Origin: a bacterium D16-36
GTDB taxonomy: Bacteria > Bacillota > Clostridia > Lachnospirales > Lachnospiraceae
DNA length: 35,620 nt
Direction: 5' to 3'
NCBI GenBank assembly: GCA_003611745.1
Contig: RAYF01000060.1
Coordinates: forward strand, 1-35,620
The notes below the pieces were generated by a model that saw nothing but the letters and a program-made list of their open reading frames with translations, did not search any database and had not been told where the DNA came from. Positions 31,603-35,620 of the stretch are shown in pieces. Position numbers and translations under genes: made by a program. Positions within the stretch are counted from its first letter, which is position 1. The number at the start of each line of letters is the position of its first letter.

Positions 31603-34455
31603 CTACCGTACCTTTATTTTTTTCACACCGCTCCACCCACTATAGTAATACTCCCCATCAATCTTACGCAGGGCGCGCACCCTGACCTTATACTGTTTGC
31701 CGGGCGTCAACCCTTTGATTACTGCCGACGTCTTGACCGCATCATACCTTTTCCAGACCGATGCGCCGGCCTTTTTAACGGCAATCTGATAGGCGGCATG
31801 CGGCACTGCCTGATAAACCAGCCGGATTTTCCCTGTTCCGGCATCAGTAAGCTTTTTAATCTTCACACTAGGGACAAGAATCAGGTCGTACCGGATTACT
31901 TTGCCGCTTTCTGCATCCCGGAAGGTTATCCCCACTTCCTTTGCATAACGATGGATCACTGTATTTTTGTATCCAGTAATGCATACATCATTGTACCTTA
32001 CCCCTGTTTTCGAATATGCAGCAAAAGCCTGCCTACCTATTTTGGCGACACTTTTTCCTACCGTAATATCTGTCAAGTGTTCACAATCTTCAAACGCAGA
32101 TTCCCCAATTTCTATAACACTGTCCGGAATGCCTATCTTGGTCAAATGATAACAGCCATAAAAAGCATTTTCCTCAATTATTTTTAATTTCCCATTCAAT
32201 ATCACTTCGGAAAGGCTGCCACACCCACTAAATGCATGGTTTCCAATTGTAGTGACATTCCTACCCATAATAACTCTTTCCAGATGCCTGCACCCAATAA
32301 ATGCTGCGAACCCCAAAGTTTTAACCTGATAAGGAATAACAAGGTCTGTAAAAGAATTCTGATCACAAAAACTAAAAGCAAAACTCCCAATACGCACTAT
32401 GCTTTCCGGGATTTGAAACCTAGCCATATCCTTGCCGCCCGGCACCGCCAGAAGTTCTGTTACATCTTTATCATACAGTACACCATCTACAGATGCATAG
32501 GATGCATTATGGGAATCAACCTCAATTTCCGCAAGCCTGCCTGAAAACGGAACAATATTCCCCTCTATTTTTTCTACATTCTGAGGAATATAAAGCCTTT
32601 CGAGATTTTCACAATTTCCAAATGCATGATCCCCAATCCTAAGAACGCTTTCCGGAATTGTGATATCTATAATTCCCGTACCTGAAAATGCACGAACCCC
32701 AATATCCGTTACAGTATCCGGAATCTCAATGCCAGTAATCAAACGCTTGCCGTAAAAAGCCGCCCCTATCGCTGTTACCTGATGCCCATCCAACGCAGCA
32801 GGAATTTTAACTACCCCTGCCCCCCTCAGATACTTAATGATTTTAGCCGTCCCATCCTGAAGAACCACATATTGATAATCTCCTGTGCTGTCAATCCTTT
32901 CATTAGCAGCAGTTTTCAGGCATCCCGCCTGCTGCCCCATGGGCCTTACCACAGCCTGTGGCCTGACAGGATCATCGTTTAACGCCAATGCAGCACCTGC
33001 CCGTACTTTTATTTTTTTCACACTGCTCCATTTGCCATAATAATATTTCCCATCAATCTTACGCAGGGCGCGTACCCTGACCTTGTACTGTTTACCAGAC
33101 GCTAACCCTTTGATTACTGCCGACGTCTTGACCGCATCATGCCTTTTCCAGACCGATGCGCCGGCCTTTTTAACGGCAATCTGATAAACGGCGTCCGGTA
33201 CCACATCATATAACAAATTGATTTTCCCTGCCCCTGCAGTAAGCTTCTTTATCTTCGCCTTTGGTACTGGTATCAGGTCGTACCGGATTACTTTGCCGCT
33301 TTCTGCATCCCGGAAGGTTACCCAGTGGCTTTTTGCATAACGGCGGGCCGCTGTATTTTTATATCCAGTAATACACACATTAACAATCCGTCCATCATCA
33401 ATACAATCTTCTGAACGTGCAATAGCACGGTCTCCGATTTTTGTAACACTCTTTGGTATACTGATATCTTTTAAACTCCCACAATTATAAAATGCTGAAT
33501 CCCCAATTTCTATAACACTATCCGGAATGTTTATCTTTGCCAAATCATAACAGTCAGAAAAAGCATGGCTCCCAATTACCCTTAGTTTCCCATTTAATAT
33601 TACTTCTGAAAGGCTGTTACACCCGCTAAATGCACTGCCGCCAATTACGGTAACATTTTCACCCATAACAACCCTTTTCAAACCCCTGCAGGACGCAATT
33701 GCTGCACTTTCCAAAGCCGTAACACTGTCAGGGATGACAAGTTCCGTAAAAGAAGCGTGCTCACAGGATTGAAAAGCATGGCTCCCAATGCGCACGACAC
33801 TTTCCGGAATTTGAAACCCTGCCATATCCTTTCCACCCGGCATTGTCAATAATTCTGTTAAATCTTTATTGTACAATACCCCATCCACAGACGCATAGAT
33901 AGCATTATGGGAATCAACCTCAATTTCCGCCACATTATTTGAGCTCTGAATAATATTCCCCTCAATTTTTTCTACATTTTGAGGGATATAAAGGCTTTCC
34001 AAATTTAGGCATCCCCCAAATGCACCATTCCCAATCCTGATGACACTTTCCGGAATCGTAATCTGTTTTATCCCCGTACCCCAAAAGGCATCGCTTCCAA
34101 TGCCAGTTACAGTATCAGGAATATCAATATTACTAACCGAACGTTGATTACAAAAAGCTTTCCCTATTACTGTTACTGTATGCCCATCCAGAACAGCCGG
34201 AATTTTAACTGTCTCTTCTTCTTTCAGATATTGAATAATTTCAGCGGTTCCATCCTCAAGAATGGCATATTTATAACTCCCTGTGCTGTCGGTAATTCCA
34301 TTAGCAGCAGTCTTCAGGCGTTTCATCTGTTGCCCCATAGGCCCTACTACAGCTTGCGGCCGGGCAAAACCGACATTAGATACTAATGTGGTAATTCCTG
34401 CAAACACTATGAACAATATGAAAGAACTTACTTTCACTCTTTTTATTACACCCAT
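31603..34455 (-). CDS. secreted BspA-type leucine-rich-repeat protein with duplicated LRR-FnIII modules
   Basis: 950 aa. An N-terminal signal sequence (VSSFILFIVFAGITTLVSNVGFA) is followed by two homologous modules of about 466 residues, starting at residues 32 and 498, both with RPQAVV-x-PMGQQ. Each module has a DGTAxII-YL segment and then about 12 BspA/LRR_5-type repeats (for example FSGCGSLSEVILNGKL, PDSVIEIGDSAFYNC). Each ends with a fibronectin-III-like domain (QIAVKKAGASVWKR, GKQYKVRVRALRKIDG). No LPXTG or obvious membrane anchor is present at the C-terminus, so it is probably released or held non-covalently. BspA-like proteins mediate adhesion or surface contacts. GGAGGGGG precedes the ATG; the SdpI-like gene ends 24 bp upstream, so the two may be cotranscribed. 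Confidence 0.9.
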   Translation of the reverse strand: MGVIKRVKVSSFILFIVFAGITTLVSNVGFARPQAVVGPMGQQMKRLKTAANGITDSTGSYKYAILEDGTAEIIQYLKEEETVKIPAVLDGHTVTVIGKAFCNQRSVSNIDIPDTVTGIGSDAFWGTGIKQITIPESVIRIGNGAFGGCLNLESLYIPQNVEKIEGNIIQSSNNVAEIEVDSHNAIYASVDGVLYNKDLTELLTMPGGKDMAGFQIPESVVRIGSHAFQSCEHASFTELVIPDSVTALESAAIASCRGLKRVVMGENVTVIGGSAFSGCNSLSEVILNGKLRVIGSHAFSDCYDLAKINIPDSVIEIGDSAFYNCGSLKDISIPKSVTKIGDRAIARSEDCIDDGRIVNVCITGYKNTAARRYAKSHWVTFRDAESGKVIRYDLIPVPKAKIKKLTAGAGKINLLYDVVPDAVYQIAVKKAGASVWKRHDAVKTSAVIKGLASGKQYKVRVRALRKIDGKYYYGKWSSVKKIKVRAGAALALNDDPVRPQAVVRPMGQQAGCLKTAANERIDSTGDYQYVVLQDGTAKIIKYLRGAGVVKIPAALDGHQVTAIGAAFYGKRLITGIEIPDTVTDIGVRAFSGTGIIDITIPESVLRIGDHAFGNCENLERLYIPQNVEKIEGNIVPFSGRLAEIEVDSHNASYASVDGVLYDKDVTELLAVPGGKDMARFQIPESIVRIGSFAFSFCDQNSFTDLVIPYQVKTLGFAAFIGCRHLERVIMGRNVTTIGNHAFSGCGSLSEVILNGKLKIIEENAFYGCYHLTKIGIPDSVIEIGESAFEDCEHLTDITVGKSVAKIGRQAFAAYSKTGVRYNDVCITGYKNTVIHRYAKEVGITFRDAESGKVIRYDLILVPSVKIKKLTDAGTGKIRLVYQAVPHAAYQIAVKKAGASVWKRYDAVKTSAVIKGLTPGKQYKVRVRALRKIDGEYYYSGWSGVKKIKVR
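31711..31791. repeat. 81-bp direct repeat, copy in the second FnIII domain
   Basis: Identical at 80 of 81 positions to 33106-33186 (offset 1395; mismatch at 31746). It encodes the FnIII core of module 2. Much higher identity than the surrounding module DNA. Confidence 0.85.
33106..33186. repeat. 81-bp direct repeat, copy in the first FnIII domain
   Basis: Partner of 31711-31791 with one mismatch. It encodes the FnIII core of module 1. Recombination between the copies would delete one module in frame, since the offset of 1395 is a multiple of three. Confidence 0.85.
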
Positions 34456-34479
34456 TTTATCCCCCTCCCATAAAACTTT

Positions 34480-34857
34480 TTATCTGCGTGTCCCATCCTC
34501 ATGAAAAGTTCTCTTTAGCGCCTTTTCAGTCATAAAAACCGAGGCAATCAAAATAATGCATTGCACGGTACAAATAACTGCCCCCACAGCCCCAACCACA
34601 TCATCAGAACGATACCAAAACGGAAGCTGCAGCAAAACTGATGGAAAAAGCATAATCCAGCCTATTTTCCACCAAAGACGCCCGCAATAATCATGGGCAA
34701 ATTTCCAAGTATCCATATTTTTCATAGAGTAGCTTGTACGGTATCCGATTATGCCATTAATTTTTTTAGGACAATTTTTCCACATCATTCTCCCTGAGAT
34801 GATTAATAAAGCCGGTATCAATAAATTACAAAAAAACATAAACCACCAAAACCACAT
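34480..34857 (-). CDS. SdpI family membrane protein
   Basis: 125 aa. It has three hydrophobic segments and the family signature KKINGIIGYRTSYSMKNMDTWKFAHDYCGRLWWKIGW, corresponding to the G-x-R-T-x-x-S-x-x-N-x-x-x-W-x-x-A motif of SdpI. In Bacillus subtilis SdpI gives immunity to the SdpC killing factor and signals to a repressor; many homologues occur alone, and no sdpC- or sdpR-like gene is seen here. GGGAGG lies eight bases before the ATG. It is 24 bp ahead of the BspA-type gene and 83 bp after the GNAT gene. Confidence 0.85.
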   Translation of the reverse strand: MWFWWFMFFCNLLIPALLIISGRMMWKNCPKKINGIIGYRTSYSMKNMDTWKFAHDYCGRLWWKIGWIMLFPSVLLQLPFWYRSDDVVGAVGAVICTVQCIILIASVFMTEKALKRTFHEDGTRR

Positions 34858-34940
34858 GCCCCTAACCTCCCCGTTAAAAATATCATTTCCCCGAATACCT
34901 GCACCGTTCCAAACAAGGGAAACGCTGCAGATAAAAAACC

Positions 34941-35465
34941 TTAAGTTAATGCTTTTGACAAATACAAAATCAAACTATCATCGTTACAGCAATCCTCATA
35001 CTGCGGGCAAACCTTATCATGATACCATACACCACTTCCATCTGGAATATATCCACGCTTCACATACATTCTCTGTGCACTCCCATATCCACTGTGCAGG
35101 CCAACACCGAGATAAACAGTATCTGAATAATCCGAAGCAATTTGCTCCGCAATGTCCATCAACCTGCTTCCAATACCATTGTTTCGATATTTTTCAAGAA
35201 CACCAAAATCCACAATTTCAGGGTACCCCTGACTTGCAAAAGGGCCATTTCCAGAATCCTGATATACATTGACATATCCAGCTACATTTCCTTTATACTC
35301 TGCAACTAATGCAACACTCCTCCCGCTTGCCTGATGCTGCAGCCGCATCTCATACTTTTCTATAGTTTGATTCCATCCCTGAGCAATTTCCTCACAAGTT
35401 ATGATTTGTGCATCGCCCTGCACCATATCACGAACCAATATCTCCCCATCTTCATAATAAACCAT
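34941..35465 (-). CDS. GNAT N-acetyltransferase
   Basis: 174 aa with a standard GNAT fold. ALVAEYKGNVAGYVNVY corresponds to the central strands. VLEKYRNNGIGSRLMDIAEQIA (about residues 90-112) contains the acetyl-CoA loop R-x-x-G-I-G. VYLGVGLHSGYGSAQRMYVKRGYIPDG carries the C-terminal signature. This combination (VGLHxGYGxAQRxYVKRGYIPDG) is common in clostridial GNATs of unknown substrate. GGAGG is seven bases before the ATG. Whether it shares a transcript with the SdpI-like gene 83 bp downstream is uncertain. Confidence 0.92.
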   Translation of the reverse strand: MVYYEDGEILVRDMVQGDAQIITCEEIAQGWNQTIEKYEMRLQHQASGRSVALVAEYKGNVAGYVNVYQDSGNGPFASQGYPEIVDFGVLEKYRNNGIGSRLMDIAEQIASDYSDTVYLGVGLHSGYGSAQRMYVKRGYIPDGSGVWYHDKVCPQYEDCCNDDSLILYLSKALT

Positions 35466-35491
35466 TCCCTTACCTCCGTTTCCTGATAGAT

Positions 35492-35520
35492 ATTATATCG
35501 GCACTATCTGCCGGAAGCTA
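35492..35520 (-). promoter_or_regulatory. candidate promoter of the GNAT gene
   Basis: On the minus strand TATAAT (35492-35497) with a weak -35 TAGCTT (35515-35520) 17 bases upstream. The spacer holds a perfect inverted repeat CGGCA-N5-TGCCG (35499-35513), a possible repressor site. Beyond it, a TATACT on the plus strand (35572-35577) may serve a gene outside the window. Confidence 0.4.
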
Positions 35521-35620
35521 AATTTCCCTGTTCTATCTTCAAATCTAGTATAGCAAATAATTAATTTCTGGTATACTGACGCTGGATGATTGTTTCATAT
35601 GCGAGGCGGAGGAATGAGGC

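Overview
The window looks like chromosomal DNA of a Clostridia species, most probably Lachnospiraceae (inferred). It has a Firmicutes-type rimP-nusA-ylxR-ylxQ-infB-rbfA-nrnA-truB-ribF operon, strong AGGAGG ribosome binding sites with some GTG/TTG starts, a LexA/Cheo-type SOS box, a GHKL/LytTR two-component pair, LanFEG-like ABC modules and a BspA-like repeat protein. Almost every gene is on the minus strand; only 27442-30454 is plus-strand.

Layout. (1) 161-3103: a four-gene minus-strand operon of three polytopic membrane proteins and one ABC ATPase. Its upstream region holds a 172-bp inverted-repeat element and a tandem 13-bp direct repeat. (2) 3448-4950: a GNAT acetyltransferase and a DUF1848 protein. 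(3) 5035-7121: LytTR regulator and GHKL kinase, overlapping by one base. (4) 7224-15835: translation and RNA-metabolism operon with a UP-element-like promoter and a structured leader. (5) 16170-18697: a cell-wall amidase without signal peptide, rplS and holA. (6) 18788-24631: MATE exporter, lexA with an SOS-box promoter, and rsfS-yqeK-nadD-yhbY led by a small Cys-rich membrane protein, then a DacF-type carboxypeptidase. (7) 24752-29539: an antimicrobial-peptide-resistance-like module, with ABC ATPase, two permeases and a small membrane protein divergent from an OmpR-type regulator and kinase. (8) 29555-30533: a short zone of broken genes. (9) 30530-35465: an Rpn-family nuclease, a large secreted leucine-rich-repeat protein with an internal duplication, an SdpI-like protein and a GNAT acetyltransferase.

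How it fits together. Regions 4-6 are housekeeping: ribosome maturation, translation initiation, cofactor synthesis, SOS control and peptidoglycan turnover. The accessory interest is in regions 1-3 and 7. Both ABC ATPases have glutamate where most ABC ATPases have the Q-loop glutamine, a trait described for LanF-type lantibiotic immunity ATPases. Each lies near a two-component system. I therefore infer two peptide-sensing or envelope-stress modules of different regulatory ancestry (LytTR/GHKL and OmpR/HisKA). I see no clearly novel multi-gene defence system, CRISPR array, tRNA, rRNA, insertion sequence or prophage. The best leads are the two E-loop ABC modules with their candidate operators, the shared intergenic repeats, and the gene-fragment zone.
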